Assembly (NCBI RefSeq): GCF_016587375.1
Contig: NZ_BNJG01000003.1
Span: 1,054,001-1,118,000 of the forward strand
Length of the DNA: 64,000 bases
DNA from: Ktedonobacter robiniae
Lineage (GTDB): Bacteria > Chloroflexota > Ktedonobacteria > Ktedonobacterales > Ktedonobacteraceae
Direction of reading: 5' to 3'
Each line of letters opens with the position of its first letter. The first letter of the stretch is position 1. The position numbers and the translations under genes were made by a program. Positions 27,687 to 36,242 of the stretch are shown here, piece by piece. Under the pieces are notes generated by a model. That model searched no databases and was not told the origin of the DNA. It saw only the letters and a list, made by a program, of their open reading frames with translations.

Positions 27687-27890
27687 CTTGATCTGCTATG
27701 CTTTGTAAGCGAATCAGCGAAATAGTATCTAGTACATGGTCCACTCATTGTTTTTGGGCATGAAGGGAGGGAAGGAGGTCTATACCAACGAAAAAGATTT
27801 CATTCCTAAGAAATGTCTAAACACGTAGAGCTCAAATCTTTGATCAAAGACAGCAGCATGTTTGAGCATGGCGAAAGAAAGGATGTATGT

Positions 27891-28109
27891 ATGCAGAACA
27901 CATCAGACACGTTAAGGCGTTCTCGCTTCAAGCGCTTTGAGATTGTTCACGTCTCCCAGTTACCCGCCTCGGTCTCTCTTAATGAATGTAAGGAAACGTG
28001 TAAACTGCCAGCACCAACACCAGCCCCTGACACCTGCAAACTCGAATGCCACTCGGGATCACCATTCAAGGAAATGCGTGAGGATGCACCTCGACCCATC
28101 GTGTGTTAG
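27891..28109 (+). CDS. Candidate Cys-rich RiPP precursor peptide
   Basis: 72 residues from ATG 27891, preceded by AAAGGAT; an in-frame ATG at 27813 would add 26 residues. The N-terminal half is basic (LRRSRFKRFEIVHVSQLP) like a leader peptide. The C-terminal 42 residues hold five Cys at 33, 37, 49, 53 and 72: two C-x3-C pairs around a Pro/Ala/Thr linker and a terminal Cys. It is directed towards a glycosyltransferase/RRE gene and a MNIO enzyme downstream, which fits a precursor of a Cys-modified RiPP. No family match can be tested here. Confidence 0.5.
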   Translation: MQNTSDTLRRSRFKRFEIVHVSQLPASVSLNECKETCKLPAPTPAPDTCKLECHSGSPFKEMREDAPRPIVC

Positions 28110-28323
28110 CACCATGGCCGACACCTTGGCGAGGTAGCATGGTGAGAATAGGCAAGAGTCGGTGCAGCTTCTAAGTTTGATGTTATTGAGTGTTGTCTGT
28201 TTCGTGTCAGCGTAGATGTATCTTCTTACGGAGCGCCTTGTGGTCACATTGAGCTCAGGCCGCCCCGTAAGATCTTCACTTTGGCTGAGAAGGCTGATAG
28301 ACACGAAGAAAAGGATATATACC

Positions 28324-28911
28324 ATGCCTTTGACTATTTGTTTGATAGGAAAATATTTTCCGATCCAGGGGGGAGTAAGCAAAGATAACGTGTGGCTCTC
28401 GTATCATCTCGCAAAGGCAGGCTTTCATGTGCATGTTGTCACGAATGCAGAAGAAGTTGAGCCGCAGTATCGTAGCCTTCCCTGGTCTCCGCCCCCACTA
28501 TTACCACCTGGCTGTACCGGAAGTATTACCGTTCATACCACTCAACTACAAGAGCGCCGGCATTATATCCCCTATGCAAATCCTTTTGTGTCTAAATTAG
28601 CATCTATCGCAACAGAGGTGGTTCGTACTCATCGCTGCGATCTCATCTATAGTTATTACCTCGAACCATATGCAGTAGCAGCTGCACTCGTCTCTCGCTG
28701 GACCAGAGTCCCCTACGGTGTGCGCCATGCTGGCAGTGATGTCGGAGCATTGTTACAGTCACCCGAATTACAAACGACGTACCAGGAGGTAGTACGAGGC
28801 GCTGACTACATTGTCGCAACTTCATCAACCTTCCGTCGTTTCCTGCACCTGGGAGTCCCCTTAGACCCACGGATTGCGCAACGAGTTGTAACTGGTAGCC
28901 CATCGGCGTAG
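28324..28911 (+). pseudogene. N-terminal half of group 4 glycosyltransferase, cut by insertion
   Basis: 195 residues from ATG 28324 with AAGGA upstream. GKYFPIQGGVSKDNVWLSYH, FHVHVVTNAEE, CDLIYSYYLEPYAVAAALVS and ADYIVATSSTFRRFL are the donor/acceptor-side Rossmann domain of GT4 enzymes. The frame ends in VVTGSPSA and a stop at the edge of an insertion. The matching C-terminal Rossmann domain begins near 31575. Alone this half should lack sugar-nucleotide binding. Confidence 0.75.
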
Positions 28912-28920
28912 AAATGTGGC

Positions 28921-28958
28921 TCCTTGAAGAGAACGATCACAACTGTTCTCAACAAGGA
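28921..28958 (+). promoter_or_regulatory. Hairpin hiding the transposase ribosome-binding site
   Basis: TCCTTG (28921-28926) pairs with CAAGGA (28953-28958) and GAGAAC (28929-28934) with GTTCTC (28945-28950), separated by AA/AA. The Shine-Dalgarno AAGGAGG (28954-28960) lies in the 3' arm, so transcripts entering from outside would fold and block translation. Confidence 0.6.
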
Positions 28959-28967
28959 GGTCCAGGT

Positions 28968-30869
28968 ATGACCAGTATCGCCGATGGTTCAGTGAAAATC
29001 CAGACCACTCCGGAGTCGAACCTCTCAACCCCATCGTGGTTTGGAGAAGTCGTGGTGATCAGCACGTATCTTCGCACGCAGGGTGTGTTCAAGAAGATCA
29101 ACGAGCAGGTCCGCTTTGCGCGGAAGCGTTTTGGCCAGTATGAGGTGATTGACTTCCTCGCGGTGCTTTTCGGCTACGCGATCAGCGGAGAGCGCACGCT
29201 CGAGGAGTTCTACCAGCGACTCCAGCCGTTTGCCGTCCCGTTCATGGCCCTGTTTGATCGCGACCGGCTCCCCTCACGCTCAGCGCTCTCGCGTTTTTTA
29301 GCAGCGCTCACCCAGGCTCCGGTCGAAGCGCTGCGGACCCTCTTTCTCGATGATTTGCTCGCGCGTCCTCTGACCCCCGACAAGCAAACTGGAGGACTGG
29401 TGGATCGAAAGGGTGCCCCCTGGACCGTGTTCGATATCGACGGCACACGGGAAGCCGCCCGCCAACGTGCTTTACCCCAAACCGATGAGCTGCCCCCGCC
29501 CTTTCGCCGGTTGGATGAGGTCTGCGCACCTGGTTACCGGGGCCGCAAACGGGGGGAAACGGCCAGGACGAGGACCACGGTGTCGCAGGCGCACAGCTAT
29601 CAGTGGGTAGGCACGTTTGGCAATCGCGGGAACGGACACTATCGCGAGGAACTGCGCAAGGGGCTTGCGGCCATTGGCCGGTATCTGGCGCCCCATCAAC
29701 TCTCCCCAGAACGTACGCTGCTCAGGCTCGATGGGCTATATGGCAATGGGGCCGTGCTCGCCGAGGTGGCGGGGTTCGCGTTTGTGACCCGTGGGAAAGA
29801 CTATCACCTGCTCGATCATCCGAGCGTCTCGGCCCGGTTGCATCTCCCACCTGATCAGATCCAGCAGCGTCCCGAAAGTCAGATGGAGCGCAGCCTCTAC
29901 GATTGCCCAGAGATCCCGGTGGGATCTGATGGCGTCTCCTGCCGCGTGCTCGTCGCGACCCATCCGGCAGGCAAAAAGAAGAGTCCCATTGGGGTCACAC
30001 GCGCAGGAGTGGTCTACGAACTCTTCTTCACCAACCTGCCCCAACAGGCGTTTACCGCCCGCGATGTGGTTGAGTTGTACCTGCATCGCGGCGCTTTTGA
30101 GCCCGTCCTCTCAGATGAAGACCAGGAGATCGATCCCGACCGGTGGTGCAGCCATTCGGCTTGGGGACAGGAATGCTGGCAACTGGTCTCCCAATGGGTG
30201 TGGAACCTGAGACTCGAACTGGGCCATCAGCTCACACCAGAGCCACTGCGTATGACCGAGTTTGCTCCTCCTCTCCCACCACCTCCACCACACGCAGCGC
30301 CTGCCTCTGGCTATGCTCCTCCAGAAGTGGGTTCGGCATGGAAGGCTGGTCGCTTTTCAGGCCAGGACTTTGCGCTCCAGCCCGATGGAACGGTGCGTTG
30401 CCCTGCTGGGAGCGCGCTCCTGCCGCATGAACAGCGCCGAGAAGCCGATGGGAGCCTGCGCGTGGTCTATGGGGCCAGCATTCGGAGTTGTCGTCCCTGT
30501 CCCTTGCGCGAGCAGTGCCAATGGAACGGCAGTACAACGGCCAAACCGCGCCAGGTCAGCGTTCTGCTTCATCCCCTGGTGGTGGGATCGGATCCGCTGC
30601 TTTGGCGGGACTGGAGCCGGCGACATCAACGGCAGGCGTGCTTGCACTTGCACCGCCAACGCCTGGACATCCAGATGGGGCCAGTTCTTCCTCCCACCCC
30701 AATCGTCTCCCCTCCGACGATCTCTCGGGCCCAGCGTGCTCATTACCGCTTGTCGTGGGATGAGCGGCTTGCACGCAATGCCCGCGAGGCTCAGGCTGGC
30801 CAGCTCACGTTCAAGCTGTTCGGTATCCCAGAGAGCTTTGCTATCTGGCTCGGTCTGATCGCGGTGTAG
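28968..30869 (+). CDS. DDE transposase, IS4-like
   Basis: 633 residues from ATG 28968 (AAGGAGG upstream); an ATG at 28914 lies within the hairpin. Catalytic-type acidic residues appear in FDIDGT and LRLDGLYG, and the Y-2-R-3-E signature in VVELYLHRGAFEPVLSDED. A C-terminal Cys cluster (CPAG, CRPCPLREQC) resembles a zinc-binding region. Base use is more GC-rich than the flanking genes, in line with recent arrival. It moves the element that split the glycosyltransferase gene. Confidence 0.85.
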   Translation: MTSIADGSVKIQTTPESNLSTPSWFGEVVVISTYLRTQGVFKKINEQVRFARKRFGQYEVIDFLAVLFGYAISGERTLEEFYQRLQPFAVPFMALFDRDRLPSRSALSRFLAALTQAPVEALRTLFLDDLLARPLTPDKQTGGLVDRKGAPWTVFDIDGTREAARQRALPQTDELPPPFRRLDEVCAPGYRGRKRGETARTRTTVSQAHSYQWVGTFGNRGNGHYREELRKGLAAIGRYLAPHQLSPERTLLRLDGLYGNGAVLAEVAGFAFVTRGKDYHLLDHPSVSARLHLPPDQIQQRPESQMERSLYDCPEIPVGSDGVSCRVLVATHPAGKKKSPIGVTRAGVVYELFFTNLPQQAFTARDVVELYLHRGAFEPVLSDEDQEIDPDRWCSHSAWGQECWQLVSQWVWNLRLELGHQLTPEPLRMTEFAPPLPPPPPHAAPASGYAPPEVGSAWKAGRFSGQDFALQPDGTVRCPAGSALLPHEQRREADGSLRVVYGASIRSCRPCPLREQCQWNGSTTAKPRQVSVLLHPLVVGSDPLLWRDWSRRHQRQACLHLHRQRLDIQMGPVLPPTPIVSPPTISRAQRAHYRLSWDERLARNAREAQAGQLTFKLFGIPESFAIWLGLIAV

Positions 30870-30972
30870 AGGGAACGCCAGCGGAGAAAGGTGGCTGATA
30901 GGCCCGGTTTCCACCTATCGATCCGGCCTTCTTTCTTTCCAGAACAGAGGCACGGAGCGCCTCCACATGCTT

Positions 30973-31392
30973 TCAGCTTGAAAAGGGTGCCCCGCCCCTT
31001 TCTGCTCTCTGATCCCAGAGCAATACATCCTTGAAGAATTCAGGAGTCGCCACCACAAAGTGAGCTTCGTATCCATCGTCTCCCATGTCCTCCGAGCAGT
31101 CAAGGATGTCGATCCAAGTGGTTTCCACTGGGAGATCATCAAGAGTGGTAATAGAGAGACGCTGCGTAAGCACATCTCGCTGTTGGTAGTACTGCTGCCA
31201 GGCACCTTCGTTCCGTCTCCCGCTCTCAAGCTCAGCAGCGATAAGCTGCCCAGAGATCTGAAACACAGCGCGAACGCTTTCATAAGCTGGAAACGGGACA
31301 AACGGGCCAATGACGATGCCCTGCCCAACATCCGCTTCTGGATGGGTGATTTTTGCGATTGCTTGGCCTTGATAGATGATCAGATACTCCAT
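30973..31392 (-). CDS. Hypothetical protein inside the insertion
   Basis: 139 residues from ATG 31392 (GAGGGAG upstream). It begins MEYLIIYQGQAIAKITHPEA and is acidic in the middle (DILDCSEDMGDDGYEAHFVV). No signal peptide, membrane segment or known motif. It lies between the transposase and the resumed glycosyltransferase frame, so it either travels with the insertion or came separately. Function unknown. Confidence 0.55.
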   Translation of the reverse strand: MEYLIIYQGQAIAKITHPEADVGQGIVIGPFVPFPAYESVRAVFQISGQLIAAELESGRRNEGAWQQYYQQRDVLTQRLSITTLDDLPVETTWIDILDCSEDMGDDGYEAHFVVATPEFFKDVLLWDQRAERGGAPFSS

Positions 31393-31434
31393 AACTCCCT
31401 CTGATGTCAGATGCAAGCGGGAAATCCTACTCGT

Positions 31435-31493
31435 TGAGCCAAATGAAGAGGATAGCTCTTCAACAGTATATCAGTAGTATATCATTTGGCTCA
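31435..31493. repeat. 12-bp inverted repeat upstream of passenger gene
   Basis: TGAGCCAAATGA (31435-31446) is exactly complemented at 31482-31493; a nested GAAGAG/CTCTTC stem lies inside. Position just upstream of the 31392 start suggests an operator or the end of a mobile element. Confidence 0.55.
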
Positions 31494-31607
31494 GTTGTGA
31501 GCGTACAGAGGACGTTGCTTCCTTCATATCCGACCGATTGATTTCCGCCTCAATGGGCTCGTCACACTCATTGCGCAATCCGTGGGTTAGAAAGACTCTA
31601 TTTCCCG

Positions 31608-33194
31608 GTGGGCTCATGTCTTCCCGCTGAAATTTTTACACCAGAGGTTTCGCCGCTTGATATGCAAACGTTTCTTCCCTGGGTTCAAGATAATCTTCCC
31701 ACAAATAGCTACTATGACGTGTTTCGCCGTTTTTTGGAGAAGCCATTTAACCCACACATCCCTACTATTGGAATCTATGGAAAAGCGGGAACGGTCAAAG
31801 GAACGTTTGACCTCGTGCAAGCATTGGGCTTACTCAAAAAACAACGTGTGCCTTTTCAGTTCCTCGCTCTCAATCAAGGAAGTGAGGCGACGCTGGCTGC
31901 GTTTGCCTCCTCCATCGAAGAACACGACCTCTCAGACGTGACCTGGCTTCTTCCCTTTCTTCCCCACTGGTCCGTGCCGCAGTTCATCCGATCCTGTCTT
32001 GTTGTTTGCTTTTTAGAACGGGACTTTCCCATCCCAATCCATACGCCCCTCATTCCACAAGAGGTTTTTGCCTGCGGAACCTGTCAGATTCTCTCCCATG
32101 AAATAGCTCAAAAGCAGACCTACCACGCGCGTCTTGAGCACGGTCGCAATGTGTATCTGGTTGGCCCACATGACCACCAGGATCTGGCTACCATCCTGAA
32201 CACCGTTGTCTCTCATCCAGAGGCCAGTCGACACATAGGACGACAGGGATACGACGATATAGGCCGAGATCGAGGACAATTTGCAGCCGAGGTAGATGCC
32301 TGGGGAAACCTTTTTACGCGTATCCACAGCGAGGTCCAACAGAGGAGGAACTTGATGAGTATTGCCGAAATGCAGTCCTACCTGGCACAGCTCTACACGG
32401 ATGACTCTTTACGGCGATTATTTTCTCTCGACCCAGATGTCTCTTTTGAGGGATATCTGTTGAGCGAGGAGGAAAAGCAGTCGCTGCGGGCAATCGATAG
32501 GAAATTGTTAGAGTACTTTGCAACTTCATTGAAAATGAAGCAACTAGAGCGTTTACGCTCGATCTACCCAGCGACCTTCACACTGCCACAATCGCTCCTG
32601 GAACGTCTCTTTGACCGCTTCTACCACCACTTTCCGGTCCACTCACATGACGAGACATTGATGCGGATTGACCAGTTTGGTGTGTTTTTTGAGCAGTCGC
32701 TCGCCATTGACGAACTTGCCCCATGTTATGCGAGCGATATTGTCCGCTATGAACGATTGCGTTACTACTATACCTATCAACCAACACTGGAGGATGCGTT
32801 TTCCGCGATCAACGCACCCTTAACGGTAGAGGGACCACCTTTCAAGAGAGACGCCTCTCTTGTTCTCCTACCAGGTGTCTATCGTGAAACCTTTTCCTAT
32901 CCAGTCGTGGACCTTGTTGCTCCCCTGGTGCAACAACAGCCTCTGGACGACCACCTGATGCAACCTGGTCACTATCACCTGGTGTTTCAACGCGAGAGAC
33001 ATTCACTCACTATGAATGTTTTCACGCTGAACGAGGAAACAGCACTGTTATTAGATATCTGTCAGCAAAAAAAGAGCGTAGAGGATGTGATCCGAGAAGC
33101 TGAACAGCAATTAGGTGAAACTGACCTGGCCGATGATATTCTCGCTATGCTAGCATTGCTGCAAGAAAAGCATCTTGTGGGAGTACACGAATGA
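31608..33194 (+). CDS. Glycosyltransferase C-half fused to MNIO-partner-like and PqqD-like RRE domains
   Basis: 528 residues from GTG 31608; the frame is open from 31542. Residues about 50-245 form a GT4 C-terminal Rossmann domain (GIYGKAGTVKGTFDLVQALG). Residues about 248-330 (MQSYLAQLYTDDSLRRLFSL and GYLLSEEEKQSLRAIDRKLL) resemble the LigA-like domain found in MNIO partner proteins. The last about 65 residues (FTLNEETALLLDICQQKKSV) fit a PqqD-like RiPP recognition element. The stop overlaps the next ATG (ATGA). The N-terminal half is separated by an insertion, so glycosyl transfer is probably lost while recognition may survive. Domain calls beyond GT4 are inference. Confidence 0.65.
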   Translation: MGSCLPAEIFTPEVSPLDMQTFLPWVQDNLPTNSYYDVFRRFLEKPFNPHIPTIGIYGKAGTVKGTFDLVQALGLLKKQRVPFQFLALNQGSEATLAAFASSIEEHDLSDVTWLLPFLPHWSVPQFIRSCLVVCFLERDFPIPIHTPLIPQEVFACGTCQILSHEIAQKQTYHARLEHGRNVYLVGPHDHQDLATILNTVVSHPEASRHIGRQGYDDIGRDRGQFAAEVDAWGNLFTRIHSEVQQRRNLMSIAEMQSYLAQLYTDDSLRRLFSLDPDVSFEGYLLSEEEKQSLRAIDRKLLEYFATSLKMKQLERLRSIYPATFTLPQSLLERLFDRFYHHFPVHSHDETLMRIDQFGVFFEQSLAIDELAPCYASDIVRYERLRYYYTYQPTLEDAFSAINAPLTVEGPPFKRDASLVLLPGVYRETFSYPVVDLVAPLVQQQPLDDHLMQPGHYHLVFQRERHSLTMNVFTLNEETALLLDICQQKKSVEDVIREAEQQLGETDLADDILAMLALLQEKHLVGVHE

Positions 33195-33406
33195 TCAAAG
33201 GCGCTTTGGAAAAACAAGGTTCACACTCTCGGTTTCACCTTGAGCATGTTGGCAAAAATCAACAACAGGGTTTCATAGTCGATACAGGGTGCCAGCGCTG
33301 TCAGCAGTGCGCTTTATGGCGTCAGTTGGTGTCTGTCGACACGCGTACCAACCTTTCAAGCTCTCCCAGGACACAGGAGGAAAGGGATCACCAATGCAAG
33401 AAATAA
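33191..33406 (+). CDS. Candidate second Cys peptide coupled to MNIO gene
   Basis: 71 residues. The ATG overlaps the preceding stop (ATGA) and has GGGAG upstream; the 3' end overlaps the MNIO start by 13 bases. Cys34, 37 and 40 form CQRCQQC, with another at 69. Short length, tight coupling and position directly before a MNIO enzyme fit a precursor peptide. It could also be a non-coding leader or an eroded gene. Confidence 0.4.
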   Translation: MIKGALEKQGSHSRFHLEHVGKNQQQGFIVDTGCQRCQQCALWRQLVSVDTRTNLSSSPRTQEERDHQCKK

Positions 33407-34338
33407 CCAATGATACAGCCGCTATCCCGGCGCTTGGGGTTGGAATTGGCTATCGTTCCGAACTGAGAGAGGGTATATTCTCCAACCGAGAGCATATTGA
33501 TTTTCTGGAAATTATCACTGAGAACTATCTCTCGCACCCGGATGCCCATCGATCATTGGAAGAGTTGTGTGATCACTTCCCCGTCATTCCCCATGGCGTG
33601 GATTTGTCAATTGGGTCGATGATGCAGTTTGATAGAACATATCTCAAAGCCATCAAGCGCATTTCGGATATGACGAAGGCCCCTTACTATAGTGAACATC
33701 TGTGTATGACCAAAACACCAGGGAGATATATTGGTCATCTCGCGCCCCTGTGGTTCTCAGAGGATGTATTACAGCATAGTATCCGTCGTGTTCAGATGCT
33801 TCAGGAGTATCTAGAGAAGCCGCTTATCCTGGAGAATGTGACCTATATGCTAGAAATTCCCTCTAGTCCAATGGGCCAGACCGAATTCTTCCAACGGCTA
33901 GTTGAGGCAACAGGCTGCGGCATTTTGCTTGATGTCACCAATGTTTTTATCAATGCTGCTAATCATGGGTTTGATGCTCGAAAGTTTATAGAACAGATGC
34001 CACTCTCCCATCTGGTACAAGTCCATCTCGCTGGTGGATATCAGAGGGGTAGTTGGTACGTTGACGGACACAGCGAGCTTGTGCCACCCGATATTTTCCA
34101 TCTTTTTGCATACCTGGTCTCACGCTGCCAGGTAAAAAGTGTCATCTTTGAGCACGATGCACATTTCCCTCCCATCGCTGATTTGCTCCAGCAGATCGAT
34201 CAAGCACGCGCTATTGTACATCGACAACAGGGAAAGAAGATGCCAAACACACACGTTTCTTCAGAAATATTGACGGATGAGCACGCCAAGAGTAGGATAC
34301 ACGATATATGCAACAAAAGAGAGAGGAACAAAATCTAG
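33394..34338 (+). CDS. DUF692/MNIO iron-dependent peptide-modifying oxidase
   Basis: 314 residues from ATG 33394 (AGGAGG and GGAAAGGG upstream). Motifs of the DUF692 TIM barrel occur in order: TENYL (E43), PHGVDLSIGS (H67), SEHLC (H102), ILENVTYM (E147), ILLDVTNVFINAANHG (D180, H191), VQVHLAGG (H211), VDGHS (H226) and VIFEHDAHFP (E253). These are the metal ligands of multinuclear non-heme iron oxidases such as MbnB and TglH, which act on Cys or other residues of precursor peptides held by a partner protein. The fused partner/RRE gene lies immediately upstream. The reaction type here cannot be read from sequence. Confidence 0.85.
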   Translation: MQEITNDTAAIPALGVGIGYRSELREGIFSNREHIDFLEIITENYLSHPDAHRSLEELCDHFPVIPHGVDLSIGSMMQFDRTYLKAIKRISDMTKAPYYSEHLCMTKTPGRYIGHLAPLWFSEDVLQHSIRRVQMLQEYLEKPLILENVTYMLEIPSSPMGQTEFFQRLVEATGCGILLDVTNVFINAANHGFDARKFIEQMPLSHLVQVHLAGGYQRGSWYVDGHSELVPPDIFHLFAYLVSRCQVKSVIFEHDAHFPPIADLLQQIDQARAIVHRQQGKKMPNTHVSSEILTDEHAKSRIHDICNKRERNKI

Positions 34339-34444
34339 ATACGTATAGATGTGCTGTATCATACTGGCTAAATGCCGCATGAAAAGCGAATGTAGGCGCA
34401 TATCTTCTACAAACAGCGAATAATAAGAGGAAGGTAAAAATCGT

Positions 34445-35296
34445 TTGAATCAGCCTATGACGAGTCTCCAGCTCAACCATTTTCTCATTGAGAGCGCTAA
34501 TCATATGCATCCACAGCGATCTCAAAGCGAAGACTATGTTCTGGTCAATCATGAGAAAGGTCTGCTTGGGGTATTTGATTCAGTGGGAGGAAGAGATCAA
34601 AATCTCCTGGTTTCGCATCTTGCAGGCCAGACAATCTCATCCGCCTTTGACACTCTCCTTGAAACCGATAGTCAACTTGGGCCTACGGAAAGAGAAGCCG
34701 TCTTGCGGCAATTAATACAGCTTGCGGATACCGCTATTGCTTCACTCGCCCTTCCTCCAGAACAAAGAAGGCCCGCGACAACCATTGCACTTGGCATCCT
34801 CTCTGTTCTGAAATCGCAGGTCTTTTTCTCTTTGGCTTCTATTGGAGATAGCAGAATCTATCTGTTGCGAAACGGGCAACCCCTCCAACGACTCACGGAA
34901 GACCATGGATACTTCTCGTTCGCTATTGAGCAAGGCCGCTTGAGTGTAGACGAGAGCAGGCGTATTGAACAGGCCAGGAACGCACAAGATTTATCGTCAT
35001 GTGACAAAGAGCATTTTGAAAAAAGAAATAAAATTACCTGTGCAGTAGGATGGTCTGACTTTACGTCGATTCCAACCCGTTCTCTTGCCCTTCTACCTGG
35101 AGATCGTGTTGTATTTTGTACGGATGGGATTCACGACAATCTAACTGATCAGGAAATAGAAGATATTCTGTTGGCTTCAACAAAGAATTCCGCGCAAAGG
35201 CTGGTATCTACCGCGTATCATCGCTCTCAACAACCTGATCTTCGCGCGAAGCCAGATGATATCAGCGTAATCCATGTGTTGTACCAACCACATTAA
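34445..35296 (+). CDS. PP2C-family protein phosphatase
   Basis: 283 residues from TTG 34445 (AAGAGGAAGG nine bases upstream) or ATG 34457. PP2C motifs: GVFDSVGG (metal-binding Asp), IGDSRIYLLRNG, VFCTDGIHDNLTD and KPDDISVIHVLY. These enzymes dephosphorylate Ser/Thr using two metal ions. It lies 106 bases after the MNIO gene; a link to the peptide locus is not shown. A divergent PP2C-like gene is at 60788-61684. Confidence 0.85.
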   Translation: MNQPMTSLQLNHFLIESANHMHPQRSQSEDYVLVNHEKGLLGVFDSVGGRDQNLLVSHLAGQTISSAFDTLLETDSQLGPTEREAVLRQLIQLADTAIASLALPPEQRRPATTIALGILSVLKSQVFFSLASIGDSRIYLLRNGQPLQRLTEDHGYFSFAIEQGRLSVDESRRIEQARNAQDLSSCDKEHFEKRNKITCAVGWSDFTSIPTRSLALLPGDRVVFCTDGIHDNLTDQEIEDILLASTKNSAQRLVSTAYHRSQQPDLRAKPDDISVIHVLYQPH

Positions 35297-35506
35297 CTAT
35301 CCGTAGAGCGACATCATGTATGGCGGAAACACCGCTATTTGACATAAACTGACCTCCTCGGATAGCGTTCTCTAGTGTTAAGTTCGATTAGATTTTATAG
35401 AGGGATTTACAGGTACGTATCACGAGCAAGTCACGGTGGAGTACTCATCCAGCAAACAGCAAAAAGGTCTAGCGCGAACAGGTTACCCATTGCCTGAACG
35501 CATACG

Positions 35507-36192
35507 TTAGTCTTTGCTTTCTACAGTCGCTTCTTCTATTTTCTCCAGCATCTTCGTCCATGTAGGAAGTACTTGAATGTCAAGTATATGCTCCTCAAAT
35601 GGATTAATTGGAACCTGTTTCGCTCCATACGCAAAAATAGTCATGCGCCCATACAAACTCATGGCAATATGTGCGTAATCGCACGCCAGCTTGCGAAAAA
35701 ACGAATGACGTCTTCAGCATGATCATCGAAGAGAAAAATATATTCATCAGGGTCAGCAGCGTCATAGGCGGCAACATACTTGAAATGGTAATGATCGCAA
35801 ATATAGACCTGCTCAGAGCATGGGAACCCATGGCGAGCAAGCCAGCTTTGCGTCAGGCCTTTGCTTTCCTGTTTCCGACAGGTTGCATAGATAACCTTAC
35901 CTGCTTTCGCAAGTTGATTCACCACGCTTACTGCATCTCTTGTAGGAACCAAAGATTCTTGGACTCCTGGGTCATGCTGCGCTTCCTTGTAGGCATGTAG
36001 ATAGCGTTCTTGATTACGAGGATTATTTTGAACGAAGGCCTGTACCGTAGGAAGTTGTGTGAAAGCCCAATAATTTTTGAGTTCTGCCAGGGTATCTTGA
36101 GAAAGGCCAAGTTCGAGATGCTCATTCAAATAGTAGCTATAACCATTAAATCCCTTGCCAAGGGTACCATCAATATCAAAGACATATAGCAT
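35507..36192 (-). pseudogene. HAD-superfamily phosphatase with a frameshift in a T6 run
   Basis: ATG 36192 with GAGGGGATC upstream. The first frame has DxD motif VFDIDGTLG, ATCRKQ and FLFDDHAEDVIRFF, then ends at 35659. At the A6 tract 35696-35701 (TTTTTT in the coding strand) a one-base shift opens a second frame that runs to 35507 and matches the paralogue's C-terminus (YGRMTIFAYGAKQVP against QMTLVAFGIDVLP). The intact gene would give about 228 residues, like its neighbour. It may be a mutation, a sequencing error or slippage. The truncated form keeps the HAD core. Confidence 0.7.
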
Positions 36193-36242
36193 TGATCCCC
36201 TCATCTCTTCCCACTTTTCTTTCTTTCATCATAGAGTGTCTT

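Larger units (their letters stand above)
28908..30914 (+). mobile_element. Insertion sequence with DDE transposase
   Basis: Tentative ends: GTAGAAATGTGGC at 28908 and GTGGAAACCGGGC on the minus strand ending at 30914 share 10 of 13 bases. No target duplication could be confirmed. It contains one transposase gene and disrupts a glycosyltransferase gene. Confidence 0.5.
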
